A DNA stretch of 14,125 nt from Clostridiales bacterium UBA4080 (lineage in GTDB: Bacteria; Bacillota; Clostridia; Lachnospirales; Vallitaleaceae): the NCBI GenBank assembly GCA_002381865.1, contig DFYO01000036.1, positions 34,221 to 48,345 on the forward strand. The letters are read 5' to 3'. The notes under the pieces are model-generated. The model did no database searches, had not been told where the DNA came from, and was given only the letters and a program-made list of their open reading frames with translations. The stretch's first letter is position 1; every line of letters starts with the position of its first letter. Positions 6,169 to 13,598 of the stretch are shown here, piece after piece. A program made the translations under genes and the position numbers.

Positions 6169-6345
6169 ATGGCATTACCAAAGCGTAAAATATCAAAGGC
6201 AAGAAGAAATAGCAGAAGAGCAAACTGGAAACTAACTGCTCCTAACCTAGGAAAATGTAGTAAATGTGGAGCACTTGTGATGGCACACAGAGCATGTAAG
6301 GCTTGTGGAACATACAAGAACAAGGTTGTTGTTGAAACTGAATAA
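6169..6345 (+). CDS. rpmF: 50S ribosomal protein L32 (bL32), zinc-ribbon form
   Basis: A 58-residue protein beginning MALPKRKISKARRNSRRANW, the typical start of bL32, a large-subunit protein near the peptidyl-transferase region. Four cysteines, CSKC (30, 33) and CKAC (43, 46), make this the zinc-binding C+ form. The C-terminus is YKNKVVVETE. AAGGAGG at 6151-6157 lies 11 bases before the ATG, slightly long but strong. The gene follows DUF177 by 6 bases, an arrangement conserved across bacteria. A hairpin with a T-run follows it. Bacteria that carry the zinc form often also carry a zinc-free paralogue elsewhere; none is visible here. Confidence 0.97.
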   Translation: MALPKRKISKARRNSRRANWKLTAPNLGKCSKCGALVMAHRACKACGTYKNKVVVETE

Positions 6346-6356
6346 GCTAGCAAATG

Positions 6357-6387
6357 AGATGCGTTGCCATAAGAGTAGCGCATTTTT
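6357..6387 (+). terminator. candidate terminator after rpmF
   Basis: ATGCG (6359-6363) pairs with CGCAT (6379-6383) and extends inwards through G-T and A-T pairs to a loop of about 7 bases. TTTTT at 6383-6387 follows. The stem is moderate, so some read-through into plsX is likely. Confidence 0.65.
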
Positions 6388-6407
6388 ACTGCAAAGCAAA
6401 ATATTTG

Positions 6408-6436
6408 TTGAAATGTAATGTGAAATTTAGTATATT
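6408..6436 (+). promoter_or_regulatory. candidate promoter of plsX-acpP
   Basis: TTGAAA (6408-6413, 5/6) is followed after 17 bp by TATATT (6431-6436, 5/6). The transcript would start about 20-25 bases before the plsX ATG. Confidence 0.7.
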
Positions 6437-6465
6437 ATCTGTATAAGAAATGAAAGGGGCAATTT

Positions 6466-7473
6466 ATGGAATATTTAAGAATTGCGGTTGATGCAATGGG
6501 TGGCGATAATGGCCCAGAGGCTACTGTAAAAGGCTGTATTGATGCTATAAATAATGAAAAAAATATTCAGGTACTATTAGTAGGGAAAGAGCCCCTTATT
6601 CTGAAGGAATTAAACAAATATACCTATCAAAAAGAGCAGATTAAGATAATACCTGCTGAAGAGGTTATAGAAAACTGTGAGTCGCCAGTTATGGCAATTA
6701 GAAGAAAGAAGAATTCATCTATTGTGGTAGGACTAAAGCTAGTTAAGGAAAAACAGGCTGAGGCTTTTGTTTCGGCAGGAAGCACAGGCGCAGTACTAGC
6801 TGGCGGGACTATTATTGTAGGAAGAATTAAAGGAATTGAAAGACCCGCACTAGCGTCTTTTATACCTAACGAAAAAGGGTTCACCCTATTATTAGATTGT
6901 GGTGCAAATGTTGATTGTAAAGCAACTCAGCTGGTACAATTTGCTCAAATGGGTTCAATATATTATGAAGGCTTTATGAAGAAGCCTAGCCCAAAGGTTG
7001 GACTTGTAAATATTGGAGAAGAAGAAGAAAAGGGAGATATGCTTTCGAAAGAAGCCTATGCACTCTTGAAAGATGAAGCTTCAATTAATTTTGGCGGCAA
7101 TTTAGAAGCAAGGGAAATACCCAAGGGTGATTTTGACGTAGCAGTATGTGATGGGTTCGTAGGAAATGTAATTTTGAAATATACAGAAGGCTTTGCCATG
7201 TCACTTTTTGGAATGATAAAGAACTCTATTATGTCAAATACAGTTTCAAAAATTGGAGGTCTGCTTATTAAAGGCTCTTTGAAAAAAATGATGAAAACCT
7301 TAGATTATTCTGAGTATGGCGGAGCACCCTTATTGGGCTTAAATGGACTTGTTGTAAAAACTCATGGAAGCTCAGATGCTAAGGCAATAAAAAACACGGT
7401 TTTACAGTGTAATACCTTTTATACTGAAAAAATCAATGAAAAAATAAAAAACAGGCTGTCTGTTGAAGGATAG
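6466..7473 (+). CDS. plsX: phosphate acyltransferase PlsX
   Basis: PlsX (335 residues, normal length) converts acyl-ACP and phosphate to acyl-phosphate, the donor used by PlsY for the first acylation of glycerol-3-phosphate in phospholipid synthesis. It is a peripheral membrane enzyme. The N-terminal IAVDAMGGDNGPEA (6-19), FVSAGSTGAVLAGG, LLDCGANVDCK and VCDGFVGNVILKYTEG segments are family hallmarks. AAAGGGG at 6453-6459 precedes the ATG by 6 bases. acpP follows 65 bases downstream with an identical AAAGGGG site. The fabD and fabG genes that separate plsX from acpP in B. subtilis are absent, so malonyl-CoA transacylase and ketoacyl-ACP reductase must be encoded elsewhere. No complete FapR operator is visible upstream. 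Confidence 0.97.
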   Translation: MEYLRIAVDAMGGDNGPEATVKGCIDAINNEKNIQVLLVGKEPLILKELNKYTYQKEQIKIIPAEEVIENCESPVMAIRRKKNSSIVVGLKLVKEKQAEAFVSAGSTGAVLAGGTIIVGRIKGIERPALASFIPNEKGFTLLLDCGANVDCKATQLVQFAQMGSIYYEGFMKKPSPKVGLVNIGEEEEKGDMLSKEAYALLKDEASINFGGNLEAREIPKGDFDVAVCDGFVGNVILKYTEGFAMSLFGMIKNSIMSNTVSKIGGLLIKGSLKKMMKTLDYSEYGGAPLLGLNGLVVKTHGSSDAKAIKNTVLQCNTFYTEKINEKIKNRLSVEG

Positions 7474-7475
7474 TC

Positions 7476-7515
7476 ATAAATTATATATGCTATACCTACA
7501 ATATAAATTATATAT
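7476..7515. repeat. 13-bp direct repeat between plsX and acpP
   Basis: ATAAATTATATAT occurs at 7476-7488 and exactly again at 7503-7515, a 27-bp period. Being entirely A/T, it may be a local duplication without function, or it may supply an AT-rich promoter element for acpP. Confidence 0.5.
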
Positions 7516-7538
7516 TATTTAAGAAAGGGGCAAATTAT

Positions 7539-7781
7539 ATGGATAACAGTAAGTTTTTAGATGTAATTGCTAAATATGCTAACTATGAAGGAAAAATTAC
7601 TGAGGATATGAGCTTTGCAGATGATTTAGGAGTTGATTCTCTTGACCTAGTAGATATAATATCAGCACTTGAGGATGAATATAAAATTGAAATATCTGAC
7701 GAGGACCTAGCAAAGGGAATTGAAACAGTTGGGAATGCAGTAGATTTATTAAAAGAAAAAATTGAAGAATTAGAAGATTAG
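7539..7781 (+). CDS. acpP: acyl carrier protein
   Basis: This 80-residue acidic protein carries acyl chains as thioesters on a phosphopantetheine arm during fatty-acid and phospholipid synthesis. The attachment site is Ser34 in DLGVDSLDLVDII, the invariant DSL motif. Helix I, helix II after DSL and the acidic C-terminus (LKEKIEELED) are all present, so it is full length. AAAGGGG at 7524-7530 precedes the ATG by 8 bases. It lies between plsX, whose substrate is acyl-ACP, and rnc, a Firmicute arrangement. The arm is transferred from CoA, whose synthesis includes CoaD encoded earlier in this window. A long hairpin follows, so it is probably transcribed with plsX and separated from rnc. Confidence 0.97.
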   Translation: MDNSKFLDVIAKYANYEGKITEDMSFADDLGVDSLDLVDIISALEDEYKIEISDEDLAKGIETVGNAVDLLKEKIEELED

Positions 7782-7782
7782 T

Positions 7783-7815
7783 ATAAAGGCTGATGAGATG
7801 CTCATCGGCCTTTAT
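7783..7815 (+). terminator. long hairpin after acpP, probable terminator
   Basis: ATAAAGGCTGATGAG (7783-7797) pairs with 7801-7815 over 15 bp with one G-T, leaving a 3-base loop. The A/T base of the stem supplies a short TTT, but the tail (TTAATTATTT) is interrupted. Termination is likely but may be incomplete. Confidence 0.6.
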
Positions 7816-7852
7816 TAATTATTTAACAATCGAAGCTTTTTCCCTCAAGGTG

Positions 7853-7881
7853 TTGTCCAAATAATTAGATTGTGATATAAT
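7853..7881 (+). promoter_or_regulatory. extended -10 promoter of rnc
   Basis: TTGTCC (7853-7858) is separated by 17 bp from TATAAT (7876-7881). TG at 7873-7874 gives the extended -10 form TGATATAAT. Transcription would begin near 7888, about 45 bases ahead of the rnc ATG. Confidence 0.8.
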
Positions 7882-7922
7882 TATTTGATAGAAGTTAAAA
7901 ATTTAACTAATAGAGAAAAAGG

Positions 7923-7928
7923 CGGGAG
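7923..7928 (+). promoter_or_regulatory. ribosome binding site of rnc with ambiguous start
   Basis: CGGGAG ends 4 bases before ATG 7933, 7 before TTG 7936 and 10 before GTG 7939, all in frame. ATG is the default choice, although the spacing would suit TTG 7936 better. Confidence 0.5.
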
Positions 7929-7932
7929 CAGA

Positions 7933-8628
7933 ATGTTGGTGGAAAACAAATTAGATGAATTGCAGAAAAACATAGGCTATCAATTTCAAAATATGCAGTT
8001 GCTAGAGCAAGCTTTAATTCATAGCTCTTATGCAAATGAAAACAAAATGTCCAAAGAAGAAAATAATGAGAGACTTGAATTTTTGGGAGATGCAGTACTT
8101 GAAATAGTAACAAGCTATTATTTGTTTGTGAAATATCCTGATATGCTTGAGGGTGAACTTACTAAGCTTAGAGCAAGTATTGTATGTGAGCCAACGCTTG
8201 CTAAGTTTTCAAAAGAAATCAGGCTGGGTGAATATATTCGTTTAGGAAAGGGTGAAGAAAACTCAGGAGGAAGAAATAGGGCATCAGTTCTTTCGGATAC
8301 GGTTGAAGCACTAATTGGAGCAGTATATTTAGATGGAGGGCTTGAAGCAACGGCAGAATTTGTTCACAATACCTTACTTAAGGATGTAGAAAAAAGAAAT
8401 TTATTTGTAGATAGTAAAACACATTTACAAGAGCTTATTCAAAAATATAGCGAACAGCCATTAGAATATGTTGTTGTATCTGAAACAGGACCGGACCATA
8501 ATAAAATATTTGAAGTTGCCGTTAAACATAAGGATAAGATTATTGGAAATGGCAAAGGCAGAAGTAAAAAAGCTGCAGAGCAAGAAGCAGCATCAAATGC
8601 AATAAAGAATATGAAAAGTAATGAATAG
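7933..8628 (+). CDS. rnc: ribonuclease III
   Basis: RNase III (231 residues from ATG 7933) cleaves double-stranded RNA, processing the rRNA precursor and structured mRNAs. The endonuclease signature NERLEFLGDAVLE lies at 45-57, with the metal-binding aspartate of the LGDA motif at 53. The DTVEALIGAVYLDGG segment supplies the second catalytic acidic cluster. A C-terminal double-stranded RNA binding domain runs from about residue 159 (DSKTHLQELIQKYS) to the end (GRSKKAAEQEAASNAI). An upstream in-frame TTG at 7885 is rejected: it lies between the -10 box and the expected transcript start and adds residues outside the family. The order acpP-rnc-smc-ftsY matches Firmicutes generally. The gene has its own promoter at 7853-7881. 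Confidence 0.96.
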   Translation: MLVENKLDELQKNIGYQFQNMQLLEQALIHSSYANENKMSKEENNERLEFLGDAVLEIVTSYYLFVKYPDMLEGELTKLRASIVCEPTLAKFSKEIRLGEYIRLGKGEENSGGRNRASVLSDTVEALIGAVYLDGGLEATAEFVHNTLLKDVEKRNLFVDSKTHLQELIQKYSEQPLEYVVVSETGPDHNKIFEVAVKHKDKIIGNGKGRSKKAAEQEAASNAIKNMKSNE

Positions 8629-8689
8629 TGAATAACTTATAATTATTTGATTAATTGCAGGTTTTTCAATATTTATTCCAAAAAAACTC

Positions 8690-8712
8690 GCCCCCGTCTT
8701 ATAGGCGGGGGT
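8690..8712. terminator. GC-rich hairpin between rnc and smc
   Basis: CCCCCG (8691-8696) pairs with CGGGGG (8706-8711), extended by T-G and C-G pairs to a 5-base loop (8699-8703). The T-run that would complete a terminator lies on the reverse strand (A-run 8680-8686), while the forward tail is only TATATTTG. It may end the rnc transcript, act in both directions, or be a pause site. Confidence 0.55.
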
Positions 8713-8719
8713 ATATTTG

Positions 8720-8762
8720 TATAATTTGAATATTCTTTTATAAATGAAGGAAGTTTTATAAT
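8720..8762 (+). promoter_or_regulatory. AT-rich region with possible smc promoter
   Basis: Exact TATAAT hexamers occur at 8720-8725 and 8757-8762, but neither has a convincing -35 at 16-18 bp. TTGTAT (8717-8722) with TATAAA (8739-8744), 16 bp apart, is another weak option. A promoter somewhere here is likely, given the hairpin just upstream. Confidence 0.3.
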
Positions 8763-8794
8763 TAAGATAAGAATAATTTTGAGAGGTTAGATAA

Positions 8795-11700
8795 ATGTAT
8801 TTAAAAAGCATAGATTTATATGGCTTTAAGTCTTTTGCACAAAAAATGGAATTTAGGTTTGACGAAGGAATTACTGCAATTGTAGGTCCTAATGGAAGTG
8901 GGAAAAGCAATGTAGCAGATGCAGTAAGGTGGGTTTTAGGAGAGCAAAGTGCAAAAAATTTACGTGGTGCAAAAATGCAGGACGTTATTTTCGCTGGAAC
9001 TGAAACAAGAAAGCCCTTAGGATACTGTCAGGTAGACCTTACCATAGATAACCATGATATGAAAATGCCTATTGAATTTCAGGAGGTTAAGATTTCACGA
9101 AGGGTATACCGTTCTGGAGAAAGTGAATATTCTATTAATGGAACTGAGTGTAGACTAAAGGATATTCATGAGCTATTTATGGATACAGGGGTAGGAAAAG
9201 AAGGCTATTCTATTATTGGGCAAGGACAAATTGATAAAATTCTTTCGACAAAGCCTGATGACAGAAGAGAATTATTTGACGAGGCAACAGGAATAGTTAA
9301 ATTCAAAAAAAGAAAACAAATTGCACAAAAAAATTTGGAAGAAGAAAAACAAAATCTTTTAAGAATAAATGATATTGTAAGAGAGCTTGCGCTACAGCAG
9401 GATGCATTACAAGAACAGGCTATTAAAGCAAAGAAATATCTTGACCTTAAAGAAGCGTTGAAAAAGCTTGAGGTAAATGTTTTTATAGTAGAATATGAAA
9501 AACTTCAAAAAAACATAGAAGAAATAAAAGATAAGGAGAAGATTAATTATCTTCAGGGAGAAGAGCTAAAAAGAAATACTGAAAAAATTAAAAATGAGTA
9601 TGAATTATTAAATAATTCGCTAGAGCAATTAGATAATAAAATTAATGAAAAAAAAGAAGAGTATACTGAGCTTGCAGTTGAAAAAGAAAAGAAGGAAAGT
9701 AATCTTCTTTTAGTAAGAGAGCAGATTGCCAATATTATTAGTAATATTGAGCGAATAAAAAATTATTTAATACAGCTTGAAGAAAAACAAGAAAAATTTC
9801 ATGTGGAACAGACGGAGTATAAGAATAAATTAGACTCGGTGAATAAGCTTTCAGAGGAAAAAGAAAAACAACTAGTTCAAAAGCAAAAGGAGTTAGATGT
9901 ATTTTCGGAAGAGATTATAAAGGATGAGATGCAAATAGAGCTCATTCAGACTAATAGGATTGAAAGATTAAATGAAATTTCAAATGTAAAAACAAAAATT
10001 CAAAGATTTTATACTATGCTCGAAAACCTACAGGCTAGAAAAATATCTGTTGAAGAGAAAAAAGAGCTTATTGAAAAAGCTAATAAGGAAAGACAGGAAA
10101 GAATTGACAGAATAGAGAACAAAAAGCAGAAGGCTGATAATGATTTAAAAGAACTGCTTATAGAAAAACAAGAAACACAAAAAAATATTGAAAATAATAG
10201 TCATCAAATAAAAATTCTAAATATCAATATTAAAGAAAAGGCTGAAAAATACAATACACTGCGTTCAAAGCATAGAGCACTAACTGAAATGGCTGAGCAT
10301 TATGAAGGCTATGGCTTTAGTGTTAAAAAAATTATGGAGCTTAAAAAAGCCGATAATACAAAATTCAAAGGGATAATTGGTGTTGTTGCAGATATTATAT
10401 CGGTTGAAAAAGAGTATGAAACTGCGATGGAAATTGCACTGGGTGGAAGTGTACAGCATTTAGTAACAGAGGACGAAAACACTGCAAAAAAACTGATTGA
10501 ATACTTAAAAACAAATAGATTCGGTCGAGCAACTTTTCTTCCAATGACTAGCATTAAGAGCAGAGAAACTGCTAAAACACTGAACAAAAAAGAAATTGGA
10601 TTTATAGGCTATGCATCAGAATTACTTAACTATGAAAAAAAATATTCAAATATAATAGAGCATTTAGTAGGAAGAGTAGTAGTAGCAGATAATATTGACA
10701 ACGCTCTGGCTCTCGCAAAAAAATACAATCACACACTAAAAATTGTAACTCTCGCAGGAGAGCTGATACATCCTGGAGGCTCGCTTACAGGTGGTGCTAA
10801 TAAAAGCAACAATAGCCACCTGCTTTCAAGGAAGTCAGATATTGATGATTATGAAAAGCAGATAGCTGAGCAGGATATAATATTAAGTAAATGCAAAAAA
10901 GAATTGGAAATGCTTGAAGACTTATATATTAAAGAAAATAAGAACCTTGAAACCATTAGAATAAAAGAGCACGAGCTTAGTATTGTTCTTAATGAGGTTA
11001 ATGTTAAGCTTAAGGAAATAGAAAAGGAAACCAATCAGTATATAGCTGAAACAGAGGATATTGAAACAGAACTAAAACAGCTTAATTATCAAGAAAAACA
11101 GCTTAGGGATTCTCATAACGAACAATCAAAGCTTCTTGAGGGCTCTGAAATTGAGAATAGCTCTGATGAAGAATTTGTTAAAAAGCTGAATGACGAAATT
11201 CAAAGCAAGAAGCTCTTTAAAGAACAGTTAGCAGAAACATTGACACTATTAAGGGTTGAGGTTTCGAGCTTAAAGCAGCAACAAGAAAATGTAAAGAATA
11301 ATGAATCAAGAATGATGCTGGAGTTGTCAGAACTTCAAGATTTGAAAGAAAAAAACCAGCAAGAAATTCAAACTAATAATTCTGCAATTGCAGATAAAGA
11401 AAAAACAGTTATATCTTTAATGGAGCAGATTAAAGAAAAAGAGGATGATTTAATAAGTATTTCTGAACAAATTGAAGAACTTCAAAAAACAAAACATGAT
11501 TTGTCTGAAAATCAGCAAAAGCTTTATAAAATAAGAGAAGAATATACAGAGCAGATAAATCTTGTAGAAAAGGATAGTGTAAGACTTCAGGCTTCGAAAG
11601 AAAAGCTAGAGTTGCAAAATGAAACACAAATTGAATATATGTGGAATGAATATGAATTAACTATACATCAGTCAGAAGAGTATAAGGACGATTCCTTGGG

Positions 11701-12358
11701 TTCACAGTCAAACCTAAAAAAACTAATCACTGAAAATAAAAGCAACATTAAAAGCCTTGGGGATGTAAATGTGAATGCAATTGAAGAATTCAAAGCTGTA
11801 TCAGAAAGATATACATTTTTAGTGGAACAAAAAGAAGATTTGATTAAGGCAGAGGAAATGTTGAAAAGCGTTATTGAAGACCTTCACGAACAAATGACAA
11901 AACAATTTAATGAAAAATTCAAGGAAATTTCTATTAAATTTAATGAAGTATTCAGAGAACTTTTTGGTGGAGGAAAGGCTGTATTAACACTAACGGAGGA
12001 AAGCGATATATTAGAATGTGGTATTGAATTAATAGCTCAGCCTCCTGGCAAAAAGCTGCAGAGCATGAATTTATTGTCTGGAGGAGAAAAAGCCTTTACA
12101 GCAATTGCTCTATTATTTGCAATACAGAGCTTGAAACCTTCTCCATTTTGTGTGCTGGATGAAATTGAAGCTGCCTTAGATGATTCGAATGTTTCAAGGT
12201 TTGCAAATTATCTTCATAAGCTTACTGAAAACACGCAGTTTATAATAATTACGCATAGAAGAGGAACAATGGAAGCTGCAGACAGCTTATATGGTATTAC
12301 CATGCAGGAGAAAGGTGTATCCACGCAGGTATCAGTGAAAATTATGGATTTTGAATAA
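8795..12358 (+). CDS. smc: chromosome segregation/condensation protein SMC
   Basis: SMC (1187 residues, normal length) is the ATPase core of the bacterial condensin, acting with ScpA and ScpB to compact and resolve the nucleoid. The N-terminal head starts LYGFKSFAQKMEF and carries Walker A, GPNGSGKSN, at 31-39. Two long coiled-coil arms (about 165-500 and 690-1010) flank a hinge near 520-680 that begins FKGIIGVVADI and has glycine-rich GGSVQHLV. The C-terminal head has the ABC signature LLSGGEKAFTA (1093-1103), Walker B with D1122-E1123, and the D-loop ALDDSNV. The ATG has an AGAGG site (8782-8786) 8 bases upstream. ftsY follows after 25 bases, so the two are co-transcribed. The scpAB partners are not in this window. 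The arms are K/E/Q rich, as expected; I see no break in the frame. Confidence 0.98.
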   Translation: MYLKSIDLYGFKSFAQKMEFRFDEGITAIVGPNGSGKSNVADAVRWVLGEQSAKNLRGAKMQDVIFAGTETRKPLGYCQVDLTIDNHDMKMPIEFQEVKISRRVYRSGESEYSINGTECRLKDIHELFMDTGVGKEGYSIIGQGQIDKILSTKPDDRRELFDEATGIVKFKKRKQIAQKNLEEEKQNLLRINDIVRELALQQDALQEQAIKAKKYLDLKEALKKLEVNVFIVEYEKLQKNIEEIKDKEKINYLQGEELKRNTEKIKNEYELLNNSLEQLDNKINEKKEEYTELAVEKEKKESNLLLVREQIANIISNIERIKNYLIQLEEKQEKFHVEQTEYKNKLDSVNKLSEEKEKQLVQKQKELDVFSEEIIKDEMQIELIQTNRIERLNEISNVKTKIQRFYTMLENLQARKISVEEKKELIEKANKERQERIDRIENKKQKADNDLKELLIEKQETQKNIENNSHQIKILNINIKEKAEKYNTLRSKHRALTEMAEHYEGYGFSVKKIMELKKADNTKFKGIIGVVADIISVEKEYETAMEIALGGSVQHLVTEDENTAKKLIEYLKTNRFGRATFLPMTSIKSRETAKTLNKKEIGFIGYASELLNYEKKYSNIIEHLVGRVVVADNIDNALALAKKYNHTLKIVTLAGELIHPGGSLTGGANKSNNSHLLSRKSDIDDYEKQIAEQDIILSKCKKELEMLEDLYIKENKNLETIRIKEHELSIVLNEVNVKLKEIEKETNQYIAETEDIETELKQLNYQEKQLRDSHNEQSKLLEGSEIENSSDEEFVKKLNDEIQSKKLFKEQLAETLTLLRVEVSSLKQQQENVKNNESRMMLELSELQDLKEKNQQEIQTNNSAIADKEKTVISLMEQIKEKEDDLISISEQIEELQKTKHDLSENQQKLYKIREEYTEQINLVEKDSVRLQASKEKLELQNETQIEYMWNEYELTIHQSEEYKDDSLGSQSNLKKLITENKSNIKSLGDVNVNAIEEFKAVSERYTFLVEQKEDLIKAEEMLKSVIEDLHEQMTKQFNEKFKEISIKFNEVFRELFGGGKAVLTLTEESDILECGIELIAQPPGKKLQSMNLLSGGEKAFTAIALLFAIQSLKPSPFCVLDEIEAALDDSNVSRFANYLHKLTENTQFIIITHRRGTMEAADSLYGITMQEKGVSTQVSVKIMDFE

Positions 12359-12383
12359 TATTATTTTTCGAAAGGAATAAACT

Positions 12384-13559
12384 ATGTTTAAAAAATTATT
12401 AGGAAGAAAAAATGCTGAAAAAACTGAAAAAATAGTTCAAGAAGCTTATGCGCAAACAGAATTGGACAAATCAGTAATTGAAGAGGAAGTACAAGAAGAA
12501 TTAGAGGAAGTACAAGAAGAATTAGAGGAAGTACAAGAAGAATTAGAGGAAGTACAAGAAGAAGTAGAAGAAATGCAAGAAGAATTAGAGGAAGTGCAAG
12601 AGGAATTAGAGAAAGTACAAGAGGTACAAGAATTACAAGAAGATGAAAAAAAGGGATTTTTTAATAAGCTTTTAACAGGACTCTCAAAGACCAAGGCAAA
12701 TATGATGGGATCAGTTGAACAGGTTTTTGCGGCTTTCTCAAAAATCGATGAAGAGTTTTATGAAGAGCTGGAGGAGGCCCTTATATTGGCAGATCTTGGT
12801 GTAACTACATCAATGAAAATAATTGAAGATCTAAGAGCTAAGGTTAAAGAAAAGAAAGCAAAGGATACCGCAGAGGTAAAAGCATTACTAAAGGAAGAAA
12901 TTGAAGAAATAATGACTCTTCACGAAAACGAATATGAATTTGTGGATAAAAAATCAGTAGTGCTGGTAATAGGTGTTAATGGAGTTGGTAAAACTACTAC
13001 AATTGGAAAACTAGCCTTTCAATACAAGCAAAGTGGTAAAAAGGTTGTACTTGCTGCAGCAGATACCTTTAGAGCTGCCGCTATTGACCAGCTAACTGAA
13101 TGGGCGAACAGGGCAAATGTTGAAATAATTGCACAGCAGGAAAACTCAGACCCAGGTGCTGTAGTATTTGATGCAATTAAAGCTGCCAAAGCTAGAAATG
13201 CTGACCTGCTAATTTGTGATACAGCGGGAAGGCTTCACAATAAGAAAAATCTTATGGAGGAGCTTAAAAAGATTTTTAAAATTATTAACAGAGAATATCC
13301 AGAGGCATATAAAGAAATTTTATTAGTTCTAGATAGTACAACAGGACAAAATGCCTTACAGCAGGCAAAGCAATTTAAGGAAATAACAGATATTACTGGA
13401 ATTGTCCTTACAAAGCTAGATGGTACAGCAAAGGGTGGAATTACTATTGCAATTCAGTCAGAGCTTAATATTCCCGTAAAGTATATTGGAGTAGGAGAGA
13501 GCATTGAAGATTTGCAGAAGTTTAATCCAAAAACATTTACAGATGCGCTTTTTGATTGA
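12384..13559 (+). CDS. ftsY: signal recognition particle receptor FtsY
   Basis: FtsY (391 residues) is the SRP receptor GTPase, which docks ribosome-nascent chain-SRP complexes at the membrane for co-translational insertion. A basic N-terminus (MFKKLLGRKN) is followed by an acidic coiled-coil region at 34-82 built from seven heptads of EEVQEEL type, encoded by a 21-bp tandem repeat. The NG domain follows: helical N domain from about 87, G1/Walker A GVNGVGKTTT at 197-206, DTFRAAAIDQL, DTAGRLHNK from 279 and TKLDGTAKGG from 343. AAAGGA at 12371-12376 lies 7 bases before the ATG. Acidic N-terminal A domains are known from other bacteria and vary in length; here the repeats explain the extension beyond the roughly 300-330 residues usual in Firmicutes. 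It lies 25 bases after smc. ffh, often nearby, does not follow here. Confidence 0.97.
   Translation: MFKKLLGRKNAEKTEKIVQEAYAQTELDKSVIEEEVQEELEEVQEELEEVQEELEEVQEEVEEMQEELEEVQEELEKVQEVQELQEDEKKGFFNKLLTGLSKTKANMMGSVEQVFAAFSKIDEEFYEELEEALILADLGVTTSMKIIEDLRAKVKEKKAKDTAEVKALLKEEIEEIMTLHENEYEFVDKKSVVLVIGVNGVGKTTTIGKLAFQYKQSGKKVVLAAADTFRAAAIDQLTEWANRANVEIIAQQENSDPGAVVFDAIKAAKARNADLLICDTAGRLHNKKNLMEELKKIFKIINREYPEAYKEILLVLDSTTGQNALQQAKQFKEITDITGIVLTKLDGTAKGGITIAIQSELNIPVKYIGVGESIEDLQKFNPKTFTDALFD
12483..12629 (+). repeat. 21-bp tandem repeat within ftsY (seven units)
   Basis: The unit GAGGAAGTACAAGAAGAATT plus A starts at 12483, 12504, 12525, 12546, 12567, 12588 and 12609. The first three units are identical, the fourth differs near its end, and later ones diverge (GTGCAAGAGGAA, GAGAAAGTA). 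Each unit encodes one heptad, EEVQEEL, so copy-number change keeps both reading frame and coiled-coil register. Confidence 0.95.
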
Positions 13560-13585
13560 TAGCAGAGCTTGAAAGTATATAAGAT

Positions 13586-13592
13586 AAGGGAG
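13586..13592 (+). promoter_or_regulatory. ribosome binding site deciding the alkyltransferase start
   Basis: AAGGGAG ends 6 bases before ATG 13599. The in-frame TTG at 13569 has no such site and would put this site inside the gene. Confidence 0.75.
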
Positions 13593-13598
13593 AAGCTT

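Noticed and set aside
5955..6383. Reverse-strand open frame of 142 codons across DUF177 and rpmF
   Set aside because: It is a shadow of two well-supported forward genes, with no ribosome binding site or recognisable protein.
6427..6432. TTAGTA half-site upstream of plsX as a FapR operator
   Set aside because: The second half (TACTAA at the right spacing) is missing, so the 17-bp FapR palindrome is not present.
7885..7932. TTG start for rnc at 7885
   Set aside because: It lies at or before the transcript start expected from the TGATATAAT promoter and lacks a ribosome binding site.
12446..12694. Reverse-strand Ser/Cys/Thr-rich open frame opposite the ftsY repeat
   Set aside because: Its low-complexity SSNSSCTS pattern is simply the antisense of the 21-bp repeat.
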